From Lachnospiraceae bacterium (GTDB lineage Bacteria; Bacillota; Clostridia; Lachnospirales; Lachnospiraceae), in contig SVEN01000007.1 in NCBI GenBank assembly GCA_015057365.1, positions 1 through 64,000 on the forward strand: a stretch of DNA of 64,000 nt, in the 5' to 3' direction. Each line of letters begins with the position of its first letter. Position 1 is the stretch's first letter. The notes below the pieces were generated by a model. It did no database searches. It saw only the letters and a list, made by a program, of their open reading frames with translations, and was not told where the DNA came from. Positions 7,610 through 16,797 of the stretch are shown here, piece after piece. The position numbers were made by a program, and so were the translations under genes.

Positions 7610-10123
7610 ATGAGAAAACAAAGGAGAAGCATTTGGAGTGTAGTATTAATTCTGTGTATCGTGATAGGTATGTTTGCAGTGGCAACACCGAAGACGGCAC
7701 AAGCGAGTGAAAGAGGATGGAATTATTATTCATCCAGAGAGAATCAAGGCGGGAGCTATTGGGGGTACCTTGCAGGAAAATTGTCTGATTGGTATAACTG
7801 GCTTACCGGTGCATCGAATCCGACTGTGACGCCTGAGCCGACTGTGACACCGGAACCGACTGCGACCCCGGAACCGATCGCAACGCCGGAGCCGACTGTG
7901 ACACCGGAACCGACCGCAACGCCGGAACCGACTGCAACGCCAGAGCCGACTGTGACCCCGGAGCCGACTGTGACGCCTGAGCCGACCGCAACACCAGAGC
8001 CGACTGTGACGCCGGTTCCGACCGCAACGCCTGAGCCGACCGCAACGCCTGAGCCGACCGCAACACCGGAACCGACCGCGACACCGGAGCCGACCGCAAC
8101 GCCAGAACCGACTGCGACGCCTGCTCCGACCGCAACACCGGAGCCGACCGCAACGCCTGCGCCGACAGCGACGCCTGCTCCGACCGCGACGCCGGTTCCG
8201 ACTGCAACCCCGGCACCGACCGCGACGCCGGTTCCGACTGCAACCCCGGCACCGACCGCAACACCTGAGCCGACCGCGACACCGGCACCGACCGCGACGC
8301 CGGTTCCGACGGCAACCCCAGTCCCGACAGCGACGCCGGTTCCGACAGCGACCCCGATGCCGACTGCAACGCCTGAGCCGACCGCAACGCCGGTCCCGAC
8401 TGAAGCTCCGACTCCGACCGTGACACCAGTGCCGTTACCGATAGAGCCGCCGGTTGTAGAGATGCCACCGATGTTCGCAACACCGCCAGAGGAGTCAGAA
8501 ACCGTTTATGAGGTGGTGTATGAAGGATATTATGATTGGAATATTATTCCGGATAAATATAATACTGGAGCGAAAGGAACTCTGATTCCAAGCGGATTGG
8601 GAGAAGTACACGGGGAAATTAAATTTAAAGCAGGGAATGGTGGCACCACAAATGTTATAGATTTTGCGTATGGTAACAGTTCTGTTACGGGAACAGTTGT
8701 GTTTGAGAACATAGATTTTTCGGCGTATCCGTTTGCATTGTATAATGGAACAAAAGCGCAGAATGAAGTTCATCTTGTATTTAGAAATTGTAAGTTTTCT
8801 TCTGTTTCTTTGGAAAAAGATGATTGTCCTATTTCTGCGGAATTCGAAAATTGTACATTTAACAGCTTTTACGGGTCCAATGCAACCTTTGAACATTGTA
8901 GCTTTGGTGGGTGGTATACCGATGGTATTGTTCCTTTTCGGAATGTACAGGTGAATAATTGTTTCTTTTCAGACATGACAGATGTGGCAGCAACAGATAA
9001 GGAGCGTCATATTGACGGAACCCAGATTTACGGGCATGCGGATATTGATGTTGTAAATGTGGCATATAATAATTGTCGTTTTGAAATTCCGCCGATTCCC
9101 AAGGAGGGAAGCACTGCTTATGTAAATGCTTGTATTATGCTTCAGATGGAGTATAGTAACGCATATGGTGTGACTTTTCAGGATTGTATTGTAAACGGCG
9201 GTGGGTATTCCATATATGCTTGGAGTAAGAAGGAACCGTTTACATTAGAAAATGTTGTGTTTCAGAATATAAAAGTCGGTTGTGCCAATAAGTTTGGAAC
9301 ATTCTATAGCAGAATGTCTTCGACAGTCGTTTTGGAGGATATAGAAAATGCAGATTCTTTGTACATCGGTTCTGTATGGAAGGAAAACGGTAAGACACAT
9401 TTTAGCGTAACCAATGATACCAATCAGACAAGAACACTGTTGGTTTATACGGACAAGGGTTCCTTTGAGTATACGATAGCGGCTTGTCCGAAGGGAACAG
9501 AGTTGACTTCCGGGATGTCCTACGATCAGATGCCGTTTGATTTGGATATAGTAGTTCCGGCAGACTGCGAGTATGCGGTATGTTTTGATAAGACAAGTGG
9601 AAGAAATACGGAACAAATTCGCTACGTAAACTGGGGCGGAGAAGAAGTTGTTATGGAAAAAAAGCAGATTGATCAGTTGTATTCTGTTGAGGAAACTGTA
9701 ATTACTTCCGGCATTTGCGGAAAGGATGTTTCTTATCGACTGATGAGTACCGGCGTGCTTTATCTGGAGGGAACGGGAGCTACCTATGATTATCATTCGG
9801 GAAACGTTGCACCGTGGACAGAATATGTATCCTTGATAAAAGAGGTTCGTGTAAGTGAAGGAATCGATGCATTGGGAAATCAATTATTTAAGGCCAATTC
9901 TGCTGTTACTAAAGTGAGTTTGCCGAGTACCTTAAAGAGCATCGGACGATATACATTTGGCGGATGTTCCGGATTATTGGAGCTTACCTTGCCGGCGGCA
10001 GTGGAAAAAATAGACGGCAGGGCATTCCCCGGAACGATTCAAAGGATATATTACAGTGGTGACAATTGGGAAAAAATAGTGGAGTCAGCGGGGGATGCGT
10101 CATGGCTAGCAAGAGTTAATTGA
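7610..10123 (+). CDS. Secreted Pro/Thr-repeat surface protein with beta-helix-like and BspA-type LRR regions
   Basis: Protein of 837 residues. ATG 7610 follows ACAAGGAGGG and is preferred over 7574. A signal peptide (residues 1-32, cleavage after AQA) leads to a Trp-rich amphipathic stretch (about 49-66, SYWGYLAGKLSDWYNWLTG). Next come about 210 residues of the hexapeptide-type repeat ATPEPT and variants (about 71-280), probably an extended stalk. Then comes a domain of about 400 residues with repeated short beta-strands and Cys/Asn ladders (FRNCKFSSVS, FENCTFNSFYG), suggesting a right-handed beta-helix. It ends with a leucine-rich LRR_5/BspA-like tail (LPSTLKSIGRYTFGGCSGL). No sortase motif is seen. 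A paralogue lies at 16798-19530. Expression is under the c-di-GMP aptamer just upstream. Confidence 0.85.
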   Translation: MRKQRRSIWSVVLILCIVIGMFAVATPKTAQASERGWNYYSSRENQGGSYWGYLAGKLSDWYNWLTGASNPTVTPEPTVTPEPTATPEPIATPEPTVTPEPTATPEPTATPEPTVTPEPTVTPEPTATPEPTVTPVPTATPEPTATPEPTATPEPTATPEPTATPEPTATPAPTATPEPTATPAPTATPAPTATPVPTATPAPTATPVPTATPAPTATPEPTATPAPTATPVPTATPVPTATPVPTATPMPTATPEPTATPVPTEAPTPTVTPVPLPIEPPVVEMPPMFATPPEESETVYEVVYEGYYDWNIIPDKYNTGAKGTLIPSGLGEVHGEIKFKAGNGGTTNVIDFAYGNSSVTGTVVFENIDFSAYPFALYNGTKAQNEVHLVFRNCKFSSVSLEKDDCPISAEFENCTFNSFYGSNATFEHCSFGGWYTDGIVPFRNVQVNNCFFSDMTDVAATDKERHIDGTQIYGHADIDVVNVAYNNCRFEIPPIPKEGSTAYVNACIMLQMEYSNAYGVTFQDCIVNGGGYSIYAWSKKEPFTLENVVFQNIKVGCANKFGTFYSRMSSTVVLEDIENADSLYIGSVWKENGKTHFSVTNDTNQTRTLLVYTDKGSFEYTIAACPKGTELTSGMSYDQMPFDLDIVVPADCEYAVCFDKTSGRNTEQIRYVNWGGEEVVMEKKQIDQLYSVEETVITSGICGKDVSYRLMSTGVLYLEGTGATYDYHSGNVAPWTEYVSLIKEVRVSEGIDALGNQLFKANSAVTKVSLPSTLKSIGRYTFGGCSGLLELTLPAAVEKIDGRAFPGTIQRIYYSGDNWEKIVESAGDASWLARVN
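7817..8450 (+). repeat. In-frame Pro-Thr hexapeptide repeat tract
   Basis: Tandem degenerate 18-bp units encode ATPEPT, ATPAPT, ATPVPT and VTPEPT inside the surface protein gene. The unit is a multiple of three, so gain or loss of copies keeps the frame. Confidence 0.9.
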
Positions 10124-10149
10124 GAAGGATGATATAACAAATCGGAATT

Positions 10150-10193
10150 GGGCAGAAGCTTTCCTTGAGGGAGCTTCTGCCCATTCGTTTTTT
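10150..10193. terminator. Bidirectional intrinsic terminator
   Basis: GGGCAGAAGCT (10150-10160) pairs perfectly with AGCTTCTGCCC (10172-10182), followed by ATTCGTTTTTT. It sits between the convergent surface protein and glycosyltransferase genes and could serve both strands. Confidence 0.85.
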
Positions 10194-10206
10194 GGGGTTA
10201 TAAAAG

Positions 10207-11343
10207 TTATTTTTGGAGCATTGTTTCTTTTATTTTAGGGACATACTTTCCGATTGTATTATCGGATTTTTGTGGGAAATCTAACCTTTTCATTATATTC
10301 TCATAGTCAGGGCTGAAACTTCCCGCAGCATATCCGCGATTACACTTGTCATGTAAATCCTGTTCGGATTTTGTCCAATAATGATTGATTCGGATTTTGT
10401 TTGTTTTGTTTTTTTCGGTAAACGCAGGTCCCGAACCGCTTGTATACATCCATTTTGCAGTGATTTCTTTGCCGTCTTCGTCAACCGCATACTTCCCTTT
10501 TTTTAATATGCAAAAATGTGGTGAAGACACATCATATGTTTCTTTTGGATTTACGATGGATTTTATTCTTAAATTCAAAGGGTTGTTTTGATCTTCGAAT
10601 GTAAGTAAATAGTTCTCTGCGACGAGACCTTCCGGACGTTTAATATGTCCGCCGGTTCCGTAAACAATCCAATTTATACCGATTCCCGGATAAACTTCCT
10701 GATTTTTCATATAGTCTTTTAGTGTATATCCTGTTGGAATTATAAATTCATCTGCATCAATAAAAGCAACCCAGCGACTAACCTTTTTTAAGGCTCGTAT
10801 TGCCAAGCGATACAGTGGGAGTTGGGCATTTGCGCCTTTAAAGTCAATAAAAGTAACATAGCCGCTTTGAACATGCTTGGCTACTACATCCTTAATATTA
10901 TCTGTGGAACCGTTATTAAACAGATAGATATGGTCCACACCCATAATTTTGTTAAATGCAATCCATTCGTCAATATATAGGGCCTCATTTTTTATGATGC
11001 ACACAATAGACAAGTAATTACGACCGCTCTTTCTCATCTCTTTTTTAATTTTTATATTGTTGTTGCGATATTTACATTCGAAAATAAAATCATTAAAAAT
11101 ATGTAAAGCCTTATTTAGAAAACGATAGCAACCATTTCTGTCAATGCCGTCAGTAAGAGCTGCCAATTGCAAAAACTCATCGTTGCTTTTATTTTCAAAG
11201 TGTTCCAAGTGTTTATACTGTCTCTTTATGTTTCGCAGTTTGGAGGAGAAGAGTAAACGAGGAAAACGCAATTTGTCGCGCAGTAATACCTTTTCTATAT
11301 AATGTCGTTGTTGTTCAATCAATGCAGTATAGTCTTTTTGCAT
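10207..11343 (-). CDS. Glycosyltransferase, GT92/GT2-like
   Basis: Protein of 378 residues. The frame opens with GTG at 11358, but ATG 11343 is better spaced from AAGTGAG and is chosen. The catalytic core starts near residue 110: VCIIKNEALYIDEWIAFNKI, then IYLFNNGSTDN and FIDADEFIIP. The last carries the acidic DxD motif that binds the nucleotide-sugar/metal. This pattern is typical of DUF23/GT92-like enzymes. It is AT-rich compared with flanking housekeeping genes. It lies 67 bp downstream of a minus-strand kinase gene and may be the last gene of that operon. Likely adds a sugar to a surface glycan; donor and acceptor unknown. Confidence 0.82.
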   Translation of the reverse strand: MQKDYTALIEQQRHYIEKVLLRDKLRFPRLLFSSKLRNIKRQYKHLEHFENKSNDEFLQLAALTDGIDRNGCYRFLNKALHIFNDFIFECKYRNNNIKIKKEMRKSGRNYLSIVCIIKNEALYIDEWIAFNKIMGVDHIYLFNNGSTDNIKDVVAKHVQSGYVTFIDFKGANAQLPLYRLAIRALKKVSRWVAFIDADEFIIPTGYTLKDYMKNQEVYPGIGINWIVYGTGGHIKRPEGLVAENYLLTFEDQNNPLNLRIKSIVNPKETYDVSSPHFCILKKGKYAVDEDGKEITAKWMYTSGSGPAFTEKNKTNKIRINHYWTKSEQDLHDKCNRGYAAGSFSPDYENIMKRLDFPQKSDNTIGKYVPKIKETMLQK

Positions 11344-11410
11344 ATGTTTTAATCTCACTTTCTTGGGTATATAATTCTATAATAATATTATTTATCGGTT
11401 GTTGTGAACA

Positions 11411-12229
11411 TCAAATATTGCATGGTAACGTAAAGGAAAAACAACTTCCTTCCCCTTCCTTGCTTTCGCAGAAAACATTGCCTCCGTGCCGTTCTACAAT
11501 AGCTTTCACAATAGCTAATCCCAGACCACTTCCTGTTGCGGAATTCGGCGTCCGGGCAGAAGATACGGTGTAGGTGCGGCTAAAGACATGCGCTACGGCG
11601 TCTGCCGGGATACCGTAGCCGGTGTCAATGACAGCTATGGAAAGTGCATCTGAGGCCACAACACGTTCTATCTTTAAGGTGATATCAGAGCCGTCAGGTG
11701 AATATTTGGCCGCATTGTTAAATAGATTGTCCAGTACGCGGATAATTTTCTGGATGTCGACGGAAAGTTTGCAGTCTAAGTCTTCCGGGATGTCCAAGGA
11801 CATATTTTTCTCATCAAACTTTGTATCGCAAATCGCATCATAGAAATACGTTTCAAAGAACGGCGTCGCATCTACTTCGGTGAGTTCTAAAGCTCTGGAG
11901 GTGTCTTCTACACAAAATAAGAAATACATGTCTTGGATCAGATTTTCCAAGGTCAGGGTGCGGCGATGTATGAGTTGTAATGCAGAGTCTTGTTCTTCCT
12001 TGGACAGAGATTGTCCTCCGGTGAGATAATCGATACTGCTTCGGATGGCGGTAATCGGAGCACGCAAATCATGAGAGATGTTTGCTAACATCTCTCTTTT
12101 TTGTTGTTGCTCCCTTTGCAATTGTTCATTGGCAGCAAAAAGCTGGGCGGTAGTTTCCAACAGCTGCTTTGATAATTCTTCTATGGTCTGACTTTCGATG
12201 ACCGGCGAAGCAAATGTATTCTTTTTCAT
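11411..12229 (-). CDS. Soluble sensor histidine kinase without transmembrane segments
   Basis: Kinase of 272 residues. It begins with a coiled-coil-like segment (about 15-50), then the HisKA domain with His53 in NISHDLRAPIT, and the ATPase domain with an N box (NLFNNAAKYSP), G1 (DTGYGIP) and G2 (GSGLGLAIVKAI). There is no membrane segment or recognisable PAS/GAF domain, so it must receive its signal from a cytoplasmic partner. It follows its response regulator on the minus strand with a 33-bp gap. Confidence 0.93.
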   Translation of the reverse strand: MKKNTFASPVIESQTIEELSKQLLETTAQLFAANEQLQREQQQKREMLANISHDLRAPITAIRSSIDYLTGGQSLSKEEQDSALQLIHRRTLTLENLIQDMYFLFCVEDTSRALELTEVDATPFFETYFYDAICDTKFDEKNMSLDIPEDLDCKLSVDIQKIIRVLDNLFNNAAKYSPDGSDITLKIERVVASDALSIAVIDTGYGIPADAVAHVFSRTYTVSSARTPNSATGSGLGLAIVKAIVERHGGNVFCESKEGEGSCFSFTLPCNI

Positions 12230-12262
12230 AAAATCCCCTTGTACGAAAGTTGTTATTAGTGA

Positions 12263-12952
12263 CTATTTTGAAATAAACCGATATCCTTTGGACCAAACGG
12301 TTTCTATCATATTTTCCAAAGCGTAGTCAATGGTCATTTTTTTGCGTAATCGGCTTACGTTTACCATAACGGAACGGCGGTCTGCCTCTGCGTATACACC
12401 GAACAGAGCAGTCCCCAGTTCTTCGAAGGTGACATCCTGATTCGGATGGGTGGCGAGGTAAAGTAAAACCTCGTATTCCCGGTTGGCAAGGGCAAGGTCT
12501 TCTCCTTTATAAGCGGCCTTGTGGGACAGCTTGTCGATGGTCAGGTCCCCAAAGGTAAGCAGATTTTCATTGACAACCGGCGTTGCCTGAAGGGAAACAC
12601 GGCGCAGGAGTACCTGAATGCGGGCGGACAACTCTCTTAAACCGTAAGGTTTTACGAGATAATCGTCGCCGCCGGTAAGTAAACCGTTGATTTTATCGTC
12701 CTCCGAGCTTTTCCCGGTTAAAAAAATAATCGGGGCGGAGGAAAAGGTACGAATTTGCCTGCAGACCTCGAAACCGTCCATACCGGGCATCATGACATCT
12801 AAAACGATGCAGGCAGGATTTACGGTTTTTGCAAGGGAGATTCCCTTGTTCGGAGAGTCCGCGATATGTACGGTAAAGCCTTCTCCGGTTAAAAACTTGC
12901 GATTAATTTCCAGTACATCGATATCGTCATCGATTAACAGTACGTCAGCCAT
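12263..12952 (-). CDS. OmpR-family response regulator
   Basis: Response regulator of 229 residues. The receiver domain has the acidic residues IDDD near position 8-10, phospho-acceptor Asp52 in CIVLDVMMPG, and FLTGKS and VKPYG later. The C-terminal winged helix ends in MIETVWSKGYRFISK. RBS GGAGG lies directly upstream on the minus strand. It is first in a minus-strand set with a soluble kinase and a GT92-like glycosyltransferase. Regulation of surface glycan synthesis is plausible from its location but not shown. Confidence 0.95.
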   Translation of the reverse strand: MADVLLIDDDIDVLEINRKFLTGEGFTVHIADSPNKGISLAKTVNPACIVLDVMMPGMDGFEVCRQIRTFSSAPIIFLTGKSSEDDKINGLLTGGDDYLVKPYGLRELSARIQVLLRRVSLQATPVVNENLLTFGDLTIDKLSHKAAYKGEDLALANREYEVLLYLATHPNQDVTFEELGTALFGVYAEADRRSVMVNVSRLRKKMTIDYALENMIETVWSKGYRFISK

Positions 12953-12999
12953 GGGAAACCTCCTTCTAAAAATAATATACCATAAAGCAACGAGCTGAA

Positions 13000-13083
13000 A
13001 GGAACTTTATGTTCCTTTCGGCGACTACCCACGATAATAGCCACTCTGTGACTATTATACCATAAAAGCCCTAATAATAACAA
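13000..13083 (-). promoter_or_regulatory. Promoter and hairpin leader of the minus-strand two-component operon
   Basis: Read on the minus strand: TTGTTA (13083-13078), an 18-bp spacer and TATAAT (13059-13054). An inverted repeat ATAATAG...CTATTAT (13034-13058) overlaps the -10 box and could be an operator. A 9-bp hairpin GAAAGGAAC/GTTCCTTTC lies at 13001-13020 in the presumed leader. Confidence 0.55.
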
Positions 13084-13131
13084 CGTTGTTTATTTAAAAT
13101 ATACAAATGTAGGTTTTAAAAGAATTAGGTC

Positions 13132-13160
13132 TTGCATGTTGCAGGATTGGCGAGTATAAT
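13132..13160 (+). promoter_or_regulatory. SigA-type promoter of the dTDP-rhamnose operon
   Basis: TTGCAT (13132-13137), a 17-bp spacer and a perfect TATAAT (13155-13160), about 80 bp before rfbC. It is divergent from the two-component operon promoter. Confidence 0.8.
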
Positions 13161-13239
13161 AAAAGTGGATTTGTATGTCAAAAAATAACGATTTATCATA
13201 CATAATTGAATTTAGTTGTTTCGGAGGATAAAAGAGAAT

Positions 13240-13812
13240 ATGGGTAAATTTACATTTAACAGTACCCCGATTGAGGGACTGTACGTAGTGGAGCCGACGG
13301 TGTTTGCGGATCAGAGAGGGTATTTTATGGAGACCTATAATGATGAGTTTGCACCGTATGTGAAGCATTTGGACGGGACCCTGTGTGATTATGTACAGGA
13401 TAACGAAAGCTGTTCTAAAAAGGGTGTGCTCCGGGGATTACATATGCAGCTGACACAGCCGCAAGGGAAGCTGGTGCGGGTGTTGCAGGGTGAGGTATAC
13501 GATGTGGCGGTGGATGCCAGAAAGGACAGCCCGACCTACGGACAGTATTTCGGTGTGGTGCTTTCTGCGGAGAATAAGAAGCAGTTTTTGATTCCGGAGG
13601 GTTTTTTGCACGGATTCGCGGTGCTTTCCGAATCGGCTACCTTTGCTTATAAGTGTACGAGACTGTATGCGCCGGGAGATGAGTTCGGTGTTATGTGGAA
13701 CGATAAGGGACTTAACATTCCGTGGCCGGTAACCGAGGCGGAAGCGATATTGGCAGAGAAGGATAAAAAGAACCATGACTTTTCGGAACTGACGGAAGTT
13801 TTGGGACGGTAA
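13240..13812 (+). CDS. rfbC: dTDP-4-dehydrorhamnose 3,5-epimerase
   Basis: Third enzyme of dTDP-L-rhamnose synthesis; epimerises dTDP-4-keto-6-deoxyglucose at C3 and C5. At 190 residues it has the normal length. RmlC cupin landmarks are visible: EGLYVVEPTVFADQRGYFMETYN at the N-terminus, KGVLRGLHMQ with the catalytic His, and FLIPEGFLHGFAVLSE. ATG 13240 is chosen over an upstream TTG at 13216 because GGAGG (13223-13227) precedes it. First gene of a four-gene rhamnose operon, 12 bp before rfbA. Confidence 0.96.
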   Translation: MGKFTFNSTPIEGLYVVEPTVFADQRGYFMETYNDEFAPYVKHLDGTLCDYVQDNESCSKKGVLRGLHMQLTQPQGKLVRVLQGEVYDVAVDARKDSPTYGQYFGVVLSAENKKQFLIPEGFLHGFAVLSESATFAYKCTRLYAPGDEFGVMWNDKGLNIPWPVTEAEAILAEKDKKNHDFSELTEVLGR

Positions 13813-13824
13813 GGAGAGAAACAG

Positions 13825-14709
13825 ATGAAAGGTATTATTTTAGCAGGCGGGTCCGGTACGAGATTGTATCCGCTCACCATGGTGACTTCCAAGCAATTAC
13901 TTCCGGTTTATGATAAGCCGATGATTTACTATCCGCTGTCAACTTTAATGTTAGCCGGAATCAAGGAGATTTTGATTATTTCCACGCCGCAGGATTTGCC
14001 GAATTTTGAGCGGCTTCTCGGAGACGGCAGTCGATACGGTGTGTCTCTCTCCTATAAGGTACAGCCGTCACCAGACGGTCTTGCCCAGGCGTTTTTACTG
14101 GGTGAGGAGTTTATCGGGGACGAGCCGTGTGCCATGGTGCTTGGCGACAATATTTTCTACGGAAACGGCTTCCGTAAGCTTTTGCAAGAGGCGGTTGCCG
14201 GCGGAGCAGAGGGAAAGGCCACCATTTTCGGTTATTACGTAAACGACCCGGAACGCTTCGGTATTGTAGAGTTTGATGAAAACGGCAAGGTTATCTCGGT
14301 GGAGGAAAAGCCGAAGCAGCCGAAGTCCAATTATTGTATTACGGGATTATATTTCTATGACAAGCGGGTGGTGGAGTACGCAAAGACCATTAAACCGTCC
14401 GCAAGAGGAGAGCTTGAGATTACGGATTTGAACCGTATTTATCTGGAATGTGGTGATTTGAACGTAAAGCTTTTGGGACGAGGCTTTGCATGGTTGGATA
14501 CCGGTACCATGGATAGTCTTTTAGAGGCATCGGATTTTGTGCAGATGATTCAGAAGAGACAGGGAATCGAGATTTCCGCACCGGAGGAGATTGCTTACAT
14601 AAACGGATGGATTTCTAAGGAAACCCTTCTTTCTTCTGCGGCGGAATACGGAAAGTCTCCGTACGGTGAGCATTTAAGACGGGTTGCCGAGGGTAAGATT
14701 CAGTACTAA
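13825..14709 (+). CDS. rfbA: Glucose-1-phosphate thymidylyltransferase
   Basis: First enzyme of the dTDP-L-rhamnose pathway: glucose-1-phosphate plus dTTP gives dTDP-glucose. The 294-residue length matches RmlA. The nucleotide-binding signature [16 protein letters not shown] is at the N-terminus, followed by [23 protein letters not shown], and [20 protein letters not shown] lies just upstream. In the same operon as rfbC, rfbB and rfbD. Confidence 0.97.
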   Translation: MKGIILAGGSGTRLYPLTMVTSKQLLPVYDKPMIYYPLSTLMLAGIKEILIISTPQDLPNFERLLGDGSRYGVSLSYKVQPSPDGLAQAFLLGEEFIGDEPCAMVLGDNIFYGNGFRKLLQEAVAGGAEGKATIFGYYVNDPERFGIVEFDENGKVISVEEKPKQPKSNYCITGLYFYDKRVVEYAKTIKPSARGELEITDLNRIYLECGDLNVKLLGRGFAWLDTGTMDSLLEASDFVQMIQKRQGIEISAPEEIAYINGWISKETLLSSAAEYGKSPYGEHLRRVAEGKIQY

Positions 14710-14761
14710 AAATTTCAAAGTGCACATGAAGTGTGTAAATACAGAGACGAGGAGAGTATCT

Positions 14762-15781
14762 ATGAATATCATAGTAACAGGCGGTGCCGGTTTTATCGGT
14801 TCCAATTTTGTGTTTCATATGTTAAAGAAGTATCCGGACTATCGTATCATTTGTCTGGATAAGCTGACCTATGCGGGCAATCTGTCTACCTTAGAGCCGG
14901 TGATGAAGAATCCGAATTTCCGTTTCGTAAAGGCAGATATTTGTGACAGAGATGCGGTTTACAAACTGTTTGAGGAAGAGCATCCGGATATGGTGGTAAA
15001 CTTTGCGGCGGAGAGCCACGTAGACCGTTCCATTGAGAATCCGGGCGTGTTCTTGGAGACCAATATCATGGGTACCCAGGTGCTGATGGATGCCTGCAGA
15101 AAGTACGGTATCAAGCGGTATCATCAGGTATCTACGGATGAGGTGTACGGCGATTTGCCGTTAGACCGTCCGGATTTGTTCTTTACGGAGGAGACTCCGA
15201 TTCATACCAGCTCTCCGTACAGCAGTTCCAAGGCGGCAGCGGATTTGCTGGTACAGGCATATCACAGAACCTATGGGTTGCCGGTGACCATCAGCCGTTG
15301 CAGTAACAATTACGGCCCGTATCATTTCCCGGAAAAGCTCATTCCGCTGATGATTGCCAATGCGCTCAATGATAAGCCGCTTCCGGTATACGGCGAGGGT
15401 ATCAATGTCCGCGATTGGTTGTATGTGGAAGACCATTGTAAGGCAATCGATTTGATTATACATAAGGGTAAAGTGGGCGAGGTATATAACATCGGCGGCC
15501 ACAACGAGATGCGTAACATTGACATCGTCAAGCTCATTTGCAAGGAGCTGGGCAAACCGGAGAGTCTCATTACTTACGTAACCGATCGTAAGGGACATGA
15601 CATGCGTTATGCCATCGATCCGACCAAGATTCACAATGAGCTTGGCTGGCTTCCGGAGACGAAGTTTGCGGACGGTATCGTAAAGACCATTCAGTGGTAC
15701 CTGGACAACAAGGAATGGTGGGAGACCATTATTTCCGGCGAGTATCAGAATTACTACGAGCAGATGTACGGAAACAGATAG
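14762..15781 (+). CDS. rfbB: dTDP-glucose 4,6-dehydratase
   Basis: Second enzyme of the pathway: converts dTDP-glucose to dTDP-4-keto-6-deoxyglucose using bound NAD. Of 339 residues. The short-chain dehydrogenase Rossmann motif GGAGFIG is at residues 7-13, and the catalytic YxxxK at YSSSKAAADLLV. It also has NFAAESHVDRSIENP and STDEVYGDL. ATG 14762 (MNIIVTGG) is chosen; upstream in-frame codons would add a non-homologous extension overlapping rfbA. Confidence 0.97.
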   Translation: MNIIVTGGAGFIGSNFVFHMLKKYPDYRIICLDKLTYAGNLSTLEPVMKNPNFRFVKADICDRDAVYKLFEEEHPDMVVNFAAESHVDRSIENPGVFLETNIMGTQVLMDACRKYGIKRYHQVSTDEVYGDLPLDRPDLFFTEETPIHTSSPYSSSKAAADLLVQAYHRTYGLPVTISRCSNNYGPYHFPEKLIPLMIANALNDKPLPVYGEGINVRDWLYVEDHCKAIDLIIHKGKVGEVYNIGGHNEMRNIDIVKLICKELGKPESLITYVTDRKGHDMRYAIDPTKIHNELGWLPETKFADGIVKTIQWYLDNKEWWETIISGEYQNYYEQMYGNR

Positions 15782-15822
15782 AATCAGAATAAAGAATGAG
15801 TTGAGACAGAGGAGTGGACCGG

Positions 15823-16746
15823 ATGAAGGTATTTGTAACCGGTGTGTCGGGCCAGTTGGGCTACGATGTGGTAAAGGAGCTTCTTGGCCGCGGTTATGCG
15901 GTAGTGGGAAGCGATATTGCGGAGAACGAAAAAAGTGCTTCTTTGACGGAGGCGGCAAAGGGTGCGGCATCCTATGAGTTTGCGATACTTGATATCACGG
16001 ATGGTGTGGCAACGGATGCATTATTACAGCAAGTGAAGCCAGATGCGGTGGTGCACTGTGCGGCATGGACCGCGGTGGATGCGGCTGAGGATGAAGAAAA
16101 TATCGAAAAGGTAAAGGCGGTCAATGTGACCGGTACCCGCAACATTGCGACGGTATGTAAGGCTCTTGACTGTAAGATGATTTACATCAGCACGGACTAT
16201 GTGTTTAATGGACAGGGCGAGATCCCGTGGGAAGCAGACTGTACGGACTATGCACCGCTCAGTGTGTACGGACAGACGAAGCTTGACGGAGAACTGGCGG
16301 TTAAGGAGCTTCTGACAAAGTACTTTATCGTGCGGATTGCCTGGGTATTCGGCTTAAACGGCAATAATTTTATTAAGACCATGTTGAATATCGGAAAGAA
16401 ATATGATACCCTCCGTGTGGTGTCCGACCAAATCGGCACCCCGACTTATACGCCGGATCTGGCAAGACTTTTGGTGGATATGACGGAGACGGAAAAGTAC
16501 GGCTGTTACCATGCTACCAATGAAGGAGGCTTTATCAGTTGGTATGACTTTGCCTGCGAGATATTTAAACAGGCGGGCTATGATACGAAGGTGACGCCGG
16601 TAACCACTGAGGAGTACGGACTTTCTAAGGCAAAGAGGCCGTTTAACAGCAGGCTGGATAAAAGTAAGTTAGTCCAAAAGGGGTTTGTACCGTTGCCGGA
16701 GTGGAAGGATGCACTCGGCAGGTATTTGAAAGAAATGGGTTTTTAA
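15823..16746 (+). CDS. rfbD: dTDP-4-dehydrorhamnose reductase
   Basis: Last step of dTDP-L-rhamnose synthesis: NAD(P)H reduction of the 4-keto group. Of 307 residues. Rossmann motif VTGVSGQLGYDV at the N-terminus, then CAAWTAVDAAEDE and YISTDYVFNGQG, and YGQTKLDGE carrying the YxxxK. GTG 15814 is in frame, but AGAGGAG (15807-15813) fits ATG 15823 better. The paralogous surface protein gene begins only 51 bp downstream and probably shares the transcript. Confidence 0.96.
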   Translation: MKVFVTGVSGQLGYDVVKELLGRGYAVVGSDIAENEKSASLTEAAKGAASYEFAILDITDGVATDALLQQVKPDAVVHCAAWTAVDAAEDEENIEKVKAVNVTGTRNIATVCKALDCKMIYISTDYVFNGQGEIPWEADCTDYAPLSVYGQTKLDGELAVKELLTKYFIVRIAWVFGLNGNNFIKTMLNIGKKYDTLRVVSDQIGTPTYTPDLARLLVDMTETEKYGCYHATNEGGFISWYDFACEIFKQAGYDTKVTPVTTEEYGLSKAKRPFNSRLDKSKLVQKGFVPLPEWKDALGRYLKEMGF

Positions 16747-16797
16747 TGTAGCAGTTTAGGGCGAGAGATTAGGAGAAAGGTATTTAGGAGTGAAGTT

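Noticed and set aside
7522-7710. Short ORF overlapping the riboswitch terminator
   Set aside because: It begins inside the attenuator and overlaps the surface protein's signal-peptide coding region in another frame; no ribosome binding site.
7803-8483. Antisense ORF across the Pro/Thr repeat
   Set aside because: A frame shadow of the 18-bp repeat with low-complexity translation; no promoter or ribosome binding site.
16747-16797. A third c-di-GMP aptamer before the paralogous surface gene
   Set aside because: The gap to rfbD is only 51 bp and contains none of the conserved GGCAAAC/GACGCAAA elements.
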